From: Vibrio artabrorum
Lineage (GTDB): Bacteria; Pseudomonadota; Gammaproteobacteria; Enterobacterales; Vibrionaceae
DNA: 64,000 bases
Assembly: GCF_024347295.1 (NCBI RefSeq)
Contig: NZ_AP025459.1
Coordinates: 682,001-746,000 of the forward strand
Direction: 5' to 3'
The stretch's first letter is position 1. Each line of letters begins with the position of its first letter. Below, piece by piece: positions 45,756 to 55,059 of this stretch. A program made the position numbers and the translations under genes. Under the pieces are notes generated by a model. It saw only the letters and a list, made by a program, of their open reading frames with translations. It ran no database searches and had not been told where the DNA came from.

Positions 45756-47129
45756 ATGAATTACTTTTTGGCAGTCGATATTGGTGCTTCTAGTGGAAGG
45801 CACTTATTAGCGCATATTGAGAATGAACAAATAGTGCTTGAAGAAATATATCGATTTGAAAATAAACTCTCATCAGTCGATGGTCAACTATGTTGGGAGC
45901 TGGATAATCTATTTAGTCATATTCTCGAAGGGCTAAAACAATGTGTCACGATCGGCAAGATACCAAAAAGCGTCGGTATTGACACTTGGGGTGTTGACTT
46001 CGTTCTTCTGGATAATGAAGAGAATATTATCGGTAATACGGTATCGTATCGAGATAGTCGTACAAAAGGTGTTATGGATGATATTTGTGATCAAGTTGGG
46101 CACCAAGAAATCTATAACAAAACTGCCATTCAGTTTATGGGTTTTAATACCTTATATCAGATGAAGTCTGTGGGTTCAAAAGAGAAGCAACAAGCCTGCT
46201 CGTTTTTGATGATTCCAGATTATATCAACTATCTGCTAACGGGTGTTAAAGCGAATGAGTATACCAATTCAACAACAACTCAAATGCTAAATATTGATAC
46301 TGATGATTGGGATAAAGATTTACTTGAAGTATGTGGTATCAGCAAAGATATCTTCACTAAACCCCAATACCCTGGTCATCAGCTTGGAAACCTTAAATCC
46401 TCAATACAAGAGGCGATTGGCTTTGATTGCGAAGTAGTATTACCAGCTTCACACGATACAGCTTCTGCTTTTATTGCCAGTGTTTTAGAACTCGAAGACG
46501 ATGGTGTAATTTTGAGTTCTGGTACTTGGTCATTGTTGGGCACTGAACTTGAGAAACCGATAGTTTCTGATATTTCTCGTCAAAGCAATTTCACTAATGA
46601 AGGTGGTTACGACAAACGATTTAGATTTTTGAAAAATATTATGGGTCTTTGGATCGTTCAAGAAGTTTCACGAATATTGGAATACAGGTATTCATATGCA
46701 GAATTAGCCGATCAGGCAAGAGAAGCCAGTGATTTTACCTCTGTTATCGATGTCAATAATGAACGCTTCTTTGTGAGTGAAAACATGATCGAAGAAATTG
46801 TCGATTATTGTAAAGAAACTGGACAAGACATCCCACAAACAACAGGTGAAGTCTGCATGTGTGTTTATCGAAGCCTAGCCAAGTCTTATAACCAGTACAT
46901 TGAAGAACTTATCAGTATTACCGGAAAAACCGTAGATAAAGTCAATATCATTGGTGGAGGGTGTAAAAATCAGTTTCTCAATGAGTTAATTGAACAGGAA
47001 ACCAAGAAAGAAGTTATTGTCGGCCCAGTAGAAGCAACTGGTATGGGTAATATTATTGTACAAATGTTATCCATGGGCGAAATTGCTCATTTAAAACAAG
47101 CGAAAAATTATATTAGAAACAGCATTTAA
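45756..47129 (+). CDS. rhaB: Rhamnulokinase
   Basis: This 457-residue FGGY-family kinase phosphorylates L-rhamnulose to L-rhamnulose 1-phosphate. The N-terminal AVDIGASSGRHLLAH is the phosphate-binding motif of RhaB, IDTWGVDFVLLD follows, and the FGGY-C glycine motif NIIGGGCKNQFLN is near the end. The ATG at 45756 has a perfect aggagg site five bases upstream, so the GTG six bases earlier is rejected. It is the first gene of the rhaB-A-D-M-sulfatase operon. An IS inserted immediately upstream probably alters expression. Confidence 0.93.
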   Translation: MNYFLAVDIGASSGRHLLAHIENEQIVLEEIYRFENKLSSVDGQLCWELDNLFSHILEGLKQCVTIGKIPKSVGIDTWGVDFVLLDNEENIIGNTVSYRDSRTKGVMDDICDQVGHQEIYNKTAIQFMGFNTLYQMKSVGSKEKQQACSFLMIPDYINYLLTGVKANEYTNSTTTQMLNIDTDDWDKDLLEVCGISKDIFTKPQYPGHQLGNLKSSIQEAIGFDCEVVLPASHDTASAFIASVLELEDDGVILSSGTWSLLGTELEKPIVSDISRQSNFTNEGGYDKRFRFLKNIMGLWIVQEVSRILEYRYSYAELADQAREASDFTSVIDVNNERFFVSENMIEEIVDYCKETGQDIPQTTGEVCMCVYRSLAKSYNQYIEELISITGKTVDKVNIIGGGCKNQFLNELIEQETKKEVIVGPVEATGMGNIIVQMLSMGEIAHLKQAKNYIRNSI

Positions 47130-47141
47130 TTAGGAATTATC

Positions 47142-48407
47142 ATGGAACAGAGTTTAAAAAATAGATACGAACTGAGTAAGTCACTTTACGCTAAATGGGG
47201 CATTGATGTAGATGCTGTTCTTGAGAAATTAAAAGGCGTTAAGGTCTCTATTCATTGTTGGCAGGGTGATGATGTTACGGGCTTCGAGGAAGCGGCTCAT
47301 GAACTGTCTGGTGGTATCTCTGCTACTGGTAGCTACCCGGGTAAAGCAACAAATGCACAAGAGTTACGTGCTGATTTAGACAAAGCACTGAGTCTAATCC
47401 CAGGCAAGCACAAGATTAACCTCCACGCTCTTTATGCAGAAACACATGGTGTAGCGGTTGAGCGTGATGAGTTGAAACCAGAACACTTTGCTGGTTGGGT
47501 CGAATGGGCGAAAGAGCGTGCTCTAGGCCTAGATTTCAACCCTAGTATGTTCTCTCACCCGAAAGCGAGTGATGGTTTGACACTGTCTCACCCTGATAAA
47601 GAGATCCGTGATTTCTGGATTAAGCACTGTATTGCTTCACGTAAAATTGGCGAATATTTCGGTAAGGAATTGGATCAAACGTGTCTGACAAATATCTGGA
47701 TTCCAGACGGCTATAAAGACACCCCAAGTAACCGTTTTGCGCCGCGTCAGCGCCTAAAAGATTCTCTAGATGAGATTTTTGCTGTTGACGTTGACGAGCA
47801 GTTCAACAAGGACTCAGTAGAATCAAAAGTATTCGGTATTGGTGTTGAATCTTACACGGTTGGTTCGCATGAGTTTTATATGGGTTATGCGGTCGCGAAC
47901 AATAAGCTTTGTTTGCTAGACAATGGCCACTATCACCCGACCGAGTCGGTTGCGGACAAGATCTCATCAATGCTGCTTTATCAAGATGAGCTTGCTTTGC
48001 ACGTTACTCGCCCTGTTCGTTGGGACAGTGATCATGTCGTAACGCTAAATGACGAAGTTAAAGAAATCGCGAAAGAGCTAGTTCGTACAGACAGCTTGGA
48101 CAAAATATACCTGGGTTTAGATTTCTTTGATGCAAGCATCAACCGCGTAGCTGCGTGGGTATTGGGTACTCGCAATATGCAAAAAGCGCTACTTGAAGCG
48201 ATGCTTATGCCACATGACAAGCTGACTGAGTTGCAAGATAAAGGCGACTTCACACAGCGCTTGGTTCTGATGGAAGAGCTAAAAACCTATCCAATGGGTG
48301 ATATTTGGAACTATTTCTGTGAATTGAATGATGTACCAGCAAACGAAGATTGGTTTAGAGCGATCGAAGTTTATGAGCAAGACGTTCTGTTTAAGCGAGG
48401 CAAATAA
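47142..48407 (+). CDS. rhaA: L-rhamnose isomerase
   Basis: This 421-residue cytoplasmic TIM-barrel metalloenzyme interconverts L-rhamnose and L-rhamnulose. Its size is near that of E. coli RhaA (419). [14 protein letters not shown] near residue 31 and [10 protein letters not shown] match the family. It starts 12 bases after rhaB, and its stop codon overlaps the rhaD start (taATG), so translation is coupled. Confidence 0.95.
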   Translation: MEQSLKNRYELSKSLYAKWGIDVDAVLEKLKGVKVSIHCWQGDDVTGFEEAAHELSGGISATGSYPGKATNAQELRADLDKALSLIPGKHKINLHALYAETHGVAVERDELKPEHFAGWVEWAKERALGLDFNPSMFSHPKASDGLTLSHPDKEIRDFWIKHCIASRKIGEYFGKELDQTCLTNIWIPDGYKDTPSNRFAPRQRLKDSLDEIFAVDVDEQFNKDSVESKVFGIGVESYTVGSHEFYMGYAVANNKLCLLDNGHYHPTESVADKISSMLLYQDELALHVTRPVRWDSDHVVTLNDEVKEIAKELVRTDSLDKIYLGLDFFDASINRVAAWVLGTRNMQKALLEAMLMPHDKLTELQDKGDFTQRLVLMEELKTYPMGDIWNYFCELNDVPANEDWFRAIEVYEQDVLFKRGK

Positions 48408-49219
48408 TGGATAAGTTAGCATTTATACAAGAGTTTAAAAAGACGACCAACGACGCATGGTTGAAAGGATGGCATGAGCGTAATGGGGGCAATTTGTCCT
48501 ACCGTTTGACTCAATCCGAAGTAGAGCAAGCTCGTCCATTTTTTGAAGAAACATCGCAATGGCTGGAGATCGGTGTAACGGTTTCCAATCTTGCAAATGA
48601 ATACTTTATCGTTACCGGTAGTGGTAAGTACTTTCGAAACGTAGAAGTTTGTATTGAAGAAAATGCTGGAATTATCCAAGTTTCAGAAGATGGCACTCAA
48701 TACCGAACACTTTGGGGTCTTGTTAACGACGCGAAACCGACGAGTGAGTTGCCTGCGCACCTTATGAATCATTCAGTCAAGTTTGACGCGACGGGTGGAG
48801 CGCATCGAGTTGTTATGCACTCTCACACGACAAATTTAATCGCGCTTACCTTTGTTTTGCCGCTGGAAGCTGAGACGTTTACTCGTGAACTATGGGAAAT
48901 GGCGACGGAGTGCCCAGTTGTATTCCCTGCTGGTGTGGGCATTGTCCCATGGATGGTTCCCGGTGGTCGTGCTATTGCTGAGTACACTAGCGAACTGATG
49001 AAAACGTACGATGTGGCTATTTGGGCTCATCACGGTACATTCTGTTCTGCGGAAGACCTAAGTCTCGCGTTTGGCTTGATGGATACCGCAGAGAAGGCCG
49101 CTGAAATACTAGTAAAAGTTCTCGCGATGGGTGGCAAACGTCAAACTATTCAACCAGCAGAGTTCAAAGAGCTAGAATCTGCATTTAACGTTACGTTGAA
49201 TGAAAAAGCATTGGCTTGA
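48407..49219 (+). CDS. rhaD: Rhamnulose-1-phosphate aldolase
   Basis: This 270-residue class II aldolase splits rhamnulose 1-phosphate into dihydroxyacetone phosphate and L-lactaldehyde. Zinc ligands are expected in VVMHSHTTN (two His) and in WAHHGTF (third His). The N-terminal WHERNGGNLSYRL is typical. It overlaps rhaA at its start. No lactaldehyde reductase or dehydrogenase gene is in the window. Confidence 0.94.
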   Translation: MDKLAFIQEFKKTTNDAWLKGWHERNGGNLSYRLTQSEVEQARPFFEETSQWLEIGVTVSNLANEYFIVTGSGKYFRNVEVCIEENAGIIQVSEDGTQYRTLWGLVNDAKPTSELPAHLMNHSVKFDATGGAHRVVMHSHTTNLIALTFVLPLEAETFTRELWEMATECPVVFPAGVGIVPWMVPGGRAIAEYTSELMKTYDVAIWAHHGTFCSAEDLSLAFGLMDTAEKAAEILVKVLAMGGKRQTIQPAEFKELESAFNVTLNEKALA

Positions 49220-49230
49220 GGAGGCGTTAG

Positions 49231-49545
49231 GTGATTAGAAAAGCGTTTAAACTCAAAGTTAACATGGATCAGTTTGAAGAATACAAAAAGCGTCACGACA
49301 ATATTTTTCCTGAGTTAATTGATGTACTTAAAGCTGCGGGAGCAAACAACTACTCTATCTTCCTAGACGAGGAGACAGGTTGTCTGTTTGGTTATGTTGA
49401 GTTAGAATCTACTAATAAATGGAACGATGTTTCAAAAGCTGAAGCTTGCCAGAAGTGGTGGAGTTATATGGAAGATATCATGGAGACGAATCCAGATAGC
49501 AGCCCTAAATCCACAGAGTTAACAGAGATGTTTTATCTAGCGTAA
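49231..49545 (+). CDS. rhaM: L-rhamnose mutarotase
   Basis: This 104-residue ferredoxin-like-fold protein interconverts the anomers of L-rhamnose. His22 in KKRHDNIFPEL is the proposed catalytic residue, and WW at the KWWSYMEDIM segment is conserved. It starts with GTG behind a strong gaggagg site, 11 bases after rhaD. Its presence in the operon supports supply of rhamnose from an oligosaccharide. Confidence 0.93.
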   Translation: MIRKAFKLKVNMDQFEEYKKRHDNIFPELIDVLKAAGANNYSIFLDEETGCLFGYVELESTNKWNDVSKAEACQKWWSYMEDIMETNPDSSPKSTELTEMFYLA

Positions 49546-49592
49546 CTATGATCCGCTAATGCTATGAAACAAATTAGTATCAAGAGGTAAAT

Positions 49593-50966
49593 ATGAACAA
49601 GCCGAATATTATTGTAATTTTTAGCGATCAGCAGCGTTGGGATACGTTGGGTTGTTACGGTCAGGAACTGCCTGTAACACCAAACCTAGACGAGCTTGCA
49701 CGAGACGGTGTTATGTTCGAGAACGCATTCACAGTCAACCCTGTATGTGGTCCAACACGTTCAACGATGCAAACTGGGCTGTATCCAACCGAAACCGGTT
49801 GCTTCCGAAATGACATTATTCTTCCCCAAGGTCAAAAAACCGTGGCTCACTTTCTTTCTGATGAAGGTTACAGTGTCGGTTACGTCGGTAAATGGCACTT
49901 AGCTTCAAATAACACTGCTCATGAGGGCTTTGTTGTAGCGGCACCGACAGAAAGCTCAGGTGAAACTATCGATAATTGCTTCACAGCAATACCAAACCAG
50001 TATCGAGGTGGTTATAAAGACTTTTGGGTTGCTTCCGATATCCTTGAAGGCACATCGCATGGCTATGGCGGACATATGTTTGACATCGATGGCAACAAGG
50101 TAAGTTGGGATGAAGATGTATATCGCGCAGATTTTTTGACTGACTTGACGACAGACTACATCGATAATTACCAAGAAGAGAAGCCGTTCTTTTTATTCTT
50201 GTCTTATCTAGAGCCACATCATCAGAATGACAAAAATACGTATGAAGGCCCCCATGGCTCTCAAGAGAAATGGAGTAACTTCAAAGTCCCTGGTGATCTA
50301 GAACCGTTTGTTGATGGTAATTGGGCAGAAGAATACCCAGATTATTTAGGTTGTTGTAATAATCTCGACCAAAATGTTGGAAAGATTCGCCAAGCGGTAA
50401 AAGATAAAGGCTTAGATGATAATACTGTAATCGTTTATCTGAGTGACCACGGCTCTCACTTCAAGACTCGCAATGGTGAATACAAGCGTTCATGTCACGA
50501 CTCTTCGATTCGTATTCCGTTCGTGATTTACGATCCACGTGCGAAAGCAGGTCAGGTGATAGATGACCATGCAAGCATCATTGATGTAGTTCCAACTCTG
50601 CTGAAGGCTGCGGGCGTTAAAGTACCTAGCTACATGCAGGGTCAGCCGCTTCAAGATCTGTATATTGACAACGCTAAGAAGAGTAATGCTAGCTTTATTC
50701 AGATCAGTGAGTCACAGATTGGCCGTGCTATTCGTACTGATTCATGGACGTATTCGGTATCAGCTCCGGATCAAAGTGGTTTAATCGAGAAAGACAGCGG
50801 GGTGTACCAAGAAGAGTTCTTGTACAACCTAGTTGATGATCCTAATCAGTTAGAAAACTTGGTGGCTAATGAAGATCTGAAGCCGGTGAAAGCGGAGCTA
50901 AGAAAGCTTTTATTGGAAGAGATCTATCGTATTGAAGGGGTACAACCGGAAATCATCGAAGCGTAA
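49593..50966 (+). CDS. S1-family sulfatase (formylglycine-dependent), apparently cytoplasmic
   Basis: This 457-residue type I sulfatase has the C-x-P-x-R activation motif (Cys52 in VCGPTRSTMQTG, to be oxidised to formylglycine). Metal and active-site segments include FSDQQRWDTLGCYG, GYVGKWHL and YLSDHGSHF. No signal peptide is visible, so it should act in the cytoplasm. It is the last gene of the rhamnose operon, 47 bases after rhaM, which suggests it removes sulfate from rhamnose sulfate or a short rhamnose oligosaccharide (inference). No formylglycine-generating enzyme is encoded in the window. Confidence 0.9.
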   Translation: MNKPNIIVIFSDQQRWDTLGCYGQELPVTPNLDELARDGVMFENAFTVNPVCGPTRSTMQTGLYPTETGCFRNDIILPQGQKTVAHFLSDEGYSVGYVGKWHLASNNTAHEGFVVAAPTESSGETIDNCFTAIPNQYRGGYKDFWVASDILEGTSHGYGGHMFDIDGNKVSWDEDVYRADFLTDLTTDYIDNYQEEKPFFLFLSYLEPHHQNDKNTYEGPHGSQEKWSNFKVPGDLEPFVDGNWAEEYPDYLGCCNNLDQNVGKIRQAVKDKGLDDNTVIVYLSDHGSHFKTRNGEYKRSCHDSSIRIPFVIYDPRAKAGQVIDDHASIIDVVPTLLKAAGVKVPSYMQGQPLQDLYIDNAKKSNASFIQISESQIGRAIRTDSWTYSVSAPDQSGLIEKDSGVYQEEFLYNLVDDPNQLENLVANEDLKPVKAELRKLLLEEIYRIEGVQPEIIEA

Positions 50967-51002
50967 CTGTTGGTGTTGAACACACATTTATATGTTCATT
51001 GC

Positions 51003-51036
51003 AAAAGTCCATAGTGGTAACACTGTGGACTTTTTT
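51003..51036. terminator. Terminator of the rha-sulfatase operon
   Basis: aaaagtccatagtg and cactgtggactttt form a 14-bp stem with one mismatch and a gtaa tetraloop, followed by Ts. The stretch to 51222 has no gene. Confidence 0.85.
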
Positions 51037-51222
51037 ATTGTCATCTTTCCAGCAACAGTTTCGATCTCAATGCTAATGGGCACCTTGGAGGTGCAACCTA
51101 TGATTCGGCTGTGCAATCGGTTTGTGCTCATTCGTAAGCAACTATGAGGAAACCATTATTGGGCGAGGATAGTTCGTTGATACGGTGGGGTAAATGAAGA
51201 TATGGTTCGGCGGGAGGTTATA

Positions 51223-52308
51223 CCAATTCCATTAAATTTGTGATCTAATATGGACTCTGAAAGGAGTCTATATGAACTCAGATTTATCAAAACTTATCAG
51301 CACAACCTCCAACGCTAGGTTAAGACTAAGATTACTCGCCGCATCTCACTTTATTGATGGTAAAAATCGAACTGAAATCGCTTCATTTCTTAAAGTCAGT
51401 CGCCTTAGTGTGAACAAATGGATAAAAGCCTATCTCGATTATGGCGTTGAGGGACTAACAGAAAAACCTCATACGGGAAGGCCTTCCAGACTGACTACTG
51501 AGCAAAAAGCACACCTTAAAGAATACGTCACTTCAAATGCGATAAAACCTGAAGGTGGGCGTTTACAAGGGAGTGATATCGCACAATTCATCTTTGATGA
51601 ATTTGACGTTTCTTACCAACCATCCGGTGTATACCGCTTGTTGCATGAACTTAACTTGAGCTGGATAACAACGCGTTCAAAGCACCCAAAACAATCAGAA
51701 GAAACCCAAGAGTCTTTTAAAAAAATTCCAAATAGAAACGATCCTTAAGATCCCTGGCCATATCCACTTACAAGAAGTACTTGTTTGCTTTCAAGACGAA
51801 GCTAGATTTGGTCAGCGCAATACCACAACCAAGATTTGGGCTGAAAAAGGAACTCGACCTAGAGCCGTTCAACAGCAGCAATTTGAGTACGCTTATTTGT
51901 TTGGAGCTATTTGTGTCAATACGGGCGAAGCTGAAGCGATTGTTTCACCGTTAAGCAACATGGAAGCCATGACGAAGCACCTTGAATTGATCTCAACGGC
52001 GACACCTATTGGTAAACACTCAGTGATTATTATGGATCAAGCAAGCTGGCATCAAACACACTTAGCCAATCACTTTAAGAACATCACGATAATCCATATC
52101 CCGCCCTATTCACCAGAATTAAACCCAATAGAGCAAGTTTGGCAATGGCTTCGTCAGTACAGGTTAGCGAATCGGTGTTTTGAGAACTATAACGATATAG
52201 TGAACTCGGTGTGCGAAGCTTGGAACAGTTTTTGTGAAGATAAACGCAGAGTCCAATCTCTCTGCTTTAGAGACTGGACTAGATTGATAAGTTAATTAAT
52301 GGAATTGG
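51223..52308 (+). mobile_element. IS630-family element
   Basis: The terminal inverted repeats ccaattccattaa (from 51223) and ttaatggaattgg (to 52308) are bounded by a TA duplication on each side (51221-51222, 52309-52310), as expected for IS630/Tc1-type elements. The length is 1086 bp. Confidence 0.88.
51272..52295 (+). pseudogene. IS630-family transposase in two frames
   Basis: The first frame (51272-51748) gives the helix-turn-helix part (TEIASFLKVSRLSVNKWIKAY, then GRPSRLTTEQKAHLKE). At a run of seven As (51719-51725) reading must move one base forward. It then continues as FQIETILKIPGHIHLQ and through the DDE motifs FQDEARFGQ, IIMDQASWH and YSPELNPIEQVW to the stop at 52295. The shift may be programmed or may be a one-base A-tract mutation that inactivates the gene. 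Both halves are otherwise complete. Confidence 0.8.
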
Positions 52309-52347
52309 TATTACAATCCCATCGAGTATGAGACAGACTCTTATAGT

Positions 52348-52447
52348 CTCGCATAGGTTGTTTCCTCTTTACTTTTGGTCGAGCAAAGAAGTTACATATA
52401 CCGTTGTCACGGTCAAACCTATGCGAGTCACCCCAGCAGAGCTGGGG
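52348..52447. repeat. Inverted repeat pair and hairpin, possible mobile-element remnant
   Basis: ctcgcataggtt (52348-52359) and aacctatgcgag (52416-52427) are perfect 12-bp inverted arms 56 bases apart. Directly after comes ccccagc-aga-gctgggg (52431-52447), a 7-bp hairpin. The pattern is reminiscent of an IS200/IS605-type end or a regulatory RNA, but no transposase is present. It lies just downstream of the porin gene and could act as its terminator. Confidence 0.35.
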
Positions 52448-52463
52448 GTTTATCAATGTTTAA

Positions 52464-53156
52464 TTAAAAACTATATAGTAAACCTAAACGATAACGTAAT
52501 TGATAGCCTGAAACAGTAGCGCCAACTGGAACACCAGCAAATGTAATATATGGTGTAATGCCTGGTGCAACTTTATAATATGTTTTAAACTCAATTTCGT
52601 GTTTAAAGTCGTGCTTATCCCAATAGTATTGGTCATCTAACCCTTTATGGTAATCATATTCTAACTGAAACGTTAGAGCTTTCGTTGCTTTGTACCCTAC
52701 TTTAGCCTGATATTGACTTTTTTGTTTAATGTATTTTGTACTATTTGATGGAACGGTAATTTCGTGCTTATATTTTAATTCAGTAAAAATACCATAATCC
52801 CAATTTGATTGTAAACCTAATTGAGGCGTATACATTACACCACTAGATGTTGATGTGAAGTCAATTTTAGGTATTAAAGTGTGAGTTTCATTTACATGAT
52901 AACGGTAACCTAACTGTATTTCACTACTTGATAATGCATATGTATCAAGAGTTTTACCTTTATTAACTATTTGAACACCAAAAAAAGTATTACCTGAACT
53001 ACCACCTATTTTTACCAATGTTGCATTTTCATTAACAGGGTTAAACTCATGCGCTCTTGGTAAGTACTCTTGACGGATGTCTAAAACAGCTGCAGAAACT
53101 GAAGTAGCTAACATTAATGGAGCAAGGGTAAGTGTTATCAGTTTAATTGATTTCAT
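52464..53156 (-). CDS. KdgM-type oligouronide-specific porin
   Basis: This 230-residue outer-membrane beta-barrel precursor has signal peptide IKLITLTLAPLMLATSVSAA. The mature start LDIRQEYLPRAHEF and the ending YQLRYRLGLLYSF match the KdgM family. Such monomeric 12-strand porins admit anionic oligogalacturonides or similar uronic-acid oligomers. It is divergent from the symporter gene at 53701 with a shared 540-bp control region. Its base composition is AT-rich compared with the core genes, which fits acquisition by transfer (inference). Confidence 0.85.
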   Translation of the reverse strand: MKSIKLITLTLAPLMLATSVSAAVLDIRQEYLPRAHEFNPVNENATLVKIGGSSGNTFFGVQIVNKGKTLDTYALSSSEIQLGYRYHVNETHTLIPKIDFTSTSSGVMYTPQLGLQSNWDYGIFTELKYKHEITVPSNSTKYIKQKSQYQAKVGYKATKALTFQLEYDYHKGLDDQYYWDKHDFKHEIEFKTYYKVAPGITPYITFAGVPVGATVSGYQLRYRLGLLYSF

Positions 53157-53700
53157 TTTAACTTCCTAAGTTTTATTTATTATCAACTATAAGCCAGAGA
53201 GGAATAAAACATAAATTCGTGACAGAGCTCTCATTTGCATTTATTATTATGTGCTAATGGAACTTTTGTTCTAAGGTTTATTTTCAATCCACAGTTTATT
53301 TTTAAATCATCAACAAATTAGATATAAGATTGATTATTGTTTTTTATTGAGACATTTTTTGCATGGTCATTCCGCTTAATTAAACGCGGCAAATATTGTC
53401 ACCAAGATAATCAAAAATCTATATTTAAAAATGTGTACTGATGGGGTTATATGTTATGAATAGTTAACAACAATAAATGATACAATATTACTTAATGATT
53501 CATTATTAAACATATGTTCACTAATTTAAAGCAATATTTCTTACAACCACTTTAATGATCTAGCTCACGATTTCCCTTCTTTTCACAAAAATAAACCCGT
53601 ATTTTGATTTTAATCATACGCGATTTCATTTAAATTTGTCATTATCATATTACTTACAAATATGAACTTAGTGATGTACAACTAAAAGTGGGGTTTTATT
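53157..53700. promoter_or_regulatory. Divergent control region between porin and symporter
   Basis: This 544-bp AT-rich region has no gene. It contains the palindromes aatgattcatt (53494-53504) and aacatatgtt (53509-53518) and a good CRP-like site at 53554-53569. No clear KdgR-like GAAAC-GTTTC palindrome was found here, unlike in the first uronate cluster. Confidence 0.45.
53554..53569. promoter_or_regulatory. CRP-like binding site
   Basis: aatgatctagctcacg agrees with the CRP consensus TGTGATCTAGATCACA at 12 of 16 positions, including the central GATCTAG. It is placed about 130-145 bases before the symporter start and about 400 bases before the porin start. Confidence 0.5.
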
Positions 53701-54005
53701 ATGAATTATGATTATCTTGTGATCGGAGGCTACTTTGTCCTTATGGTGGTAATTAGCTTACTATTTAAAAAAATGGCAACTAATAGTACTAGTGATTACT
53801 TCCGTGGGGGAGGTAAAATGTTATGGTGGATGGTTGGCGCTACCGCCTTTATGACACAATTTTCCGCTTGGACTTTTACCGGTGCAGCAGGTAAAGCATT
53901 TAGTGATGGTTTTGCCGTTCTTGGCGTTTTTATCGGTAATATAGTGGCTTACGTTTTTGCTTATTTCTATTTTGCAAAACGCTTCCGTCAAATGCGTGTC
54001 GATAC
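53701..54005 (+). pseudogene. Sodium:solute symporter, 5' part (split by IS copy 5)
   Basis: This encodes the first 101 residues (MNYDYLVIGGYFVLMVVI, FRGGGKMLWWMVGATAFMTQ) and is then interrupted after RVD by the IS. Joined to 55069-56530 it restores a 588-residue symporter, exactly the length of the intact paralogue at 13972 and clearly similar to it throughout. As it stands only a truncated protein with the first helices could be made. Confidence 0.9.
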
Positions 54006-55059
54006 GGCGTTGTTGCGTAATTCAATGGAACTAAATCAAGAACCTACGATCTGAGCAGCTACGTCCACTCTATCTCGTAGCCCTATGCCTAAACCACGTT
54101 ACAAAACAACTAACTGGAAGCAATACAACCAATCACTCATTAACCGTGGTTCTCTGACCTTTTGGATTGATGAAGAAGCAATAAGCGGATGGGCGCAAAG
54201 CAAACAGAATAAGCGCGGGAGGCCGCGTCGGTTCAGTGATTTAGCTATCACGACAGCACTCATGGTCAAACGAGTTTTTTCTATGCCATTGAGAGCGCTG
54301 CAAGGATTTATCGACTCGATATTTAGGTTAGCCCATGTACCGTTAAGTTGTCCGCATTACACCTGCATCAGTCGTAGAGCCAAGCAAGTTGAGGTTTCAT
54401 TTAAGACTAAAACGAGAGGAGCGATACAGCACCTAGCTATTGATGCTACTGGCCTTAAGGTTTATGGCGAAGGTGAATGGAAAGTCAAAAAACATGGGAC
54501 GGATGGCAAGCGTAGAGTCTGGCGAAAGCTGCATATTGCAGTCGATACCAACACTCATGAGATCATTGCCGCCGAGCTAAGTTTATCGACGGTTACAGAT
54601 GGAGAAGTACTCCCGAACTTACTGAAACAAACACGCCGAAGTATCCTTAAGGTGTCTGGTGATGGCGCTTACGACACGAGAGCGTGTCACGCTGCTATTA
54701 AGATTAAGGGAGCTATTGCGCTTATTCCCCCAAGAGAAGGGGCTGCCTTTTGGGAGCGTGGTCACCCTCGAAATCTCGCCGTGGGTTGCCAGAAATTATA
54801 CGGCTCAAATAAGTATTGGAAAGAGCGGTATGGATACCACAAACGTTCACTCTCAGAAACAGCGATGTATCGAGTTAAACAGTTGCTAGGAGGGAAACTG
54901 AGCTTAAGAAATTACAATGCCCAGGTGGGTGAAACTTACGCGATGATAAAAGCGTTGAACAAGCTTACTGGGTTAGGTATGCCTGAAACTTGTCGCATTG
55001 ACTAAGAAACAAGCGAAACGGGTTGGCTCTATCTCTAAATTTAATTACGCAACAAAGCC
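54006..55059 (+). mobile_element. IS5-family (IS903-type) element, copy 5, inside a symporter gene
   Basis: This 1054-bp copy is flanked by the perfect 9-bp duplication tgtcgatac (53997-54005 and 55060-55068). It is a simple insertion that disrupts the symporter reading frame. Confidence 0.97.
54085..55005 (+). CDS. IS5-family transposase (copy 5)
   Basis: This intact 306-residue DDE transposase is identical to copy 1. Confidence 0.95.
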   Translation: MPKPRYKTTNWKQYNQSLINRGSLTFWIDEEAISGWAQSKQNKRGRPRRFSDLAITTALMVKRVFSMPLRALQGFIDSIFRLAHVPLSCPHYTCISRRAKQVEVSFKTKTRGAIQHLAIDATGLKVYGEGEWKVKKHGTDGKRRVWRKLHIAVDTNTHEIIAAELSLSTVTDGEVLPNLLKQTRRSILKVSGDGAYDTRACHAAIKIKGAIALIPPREGAAFWERGHPRNLAVGCQKLYGSNKYWKERYGYHKRSLSETAMYRVKQLLGGKLSLRNYNAQVGETYAMIKALNKLTGLGMPETCRID

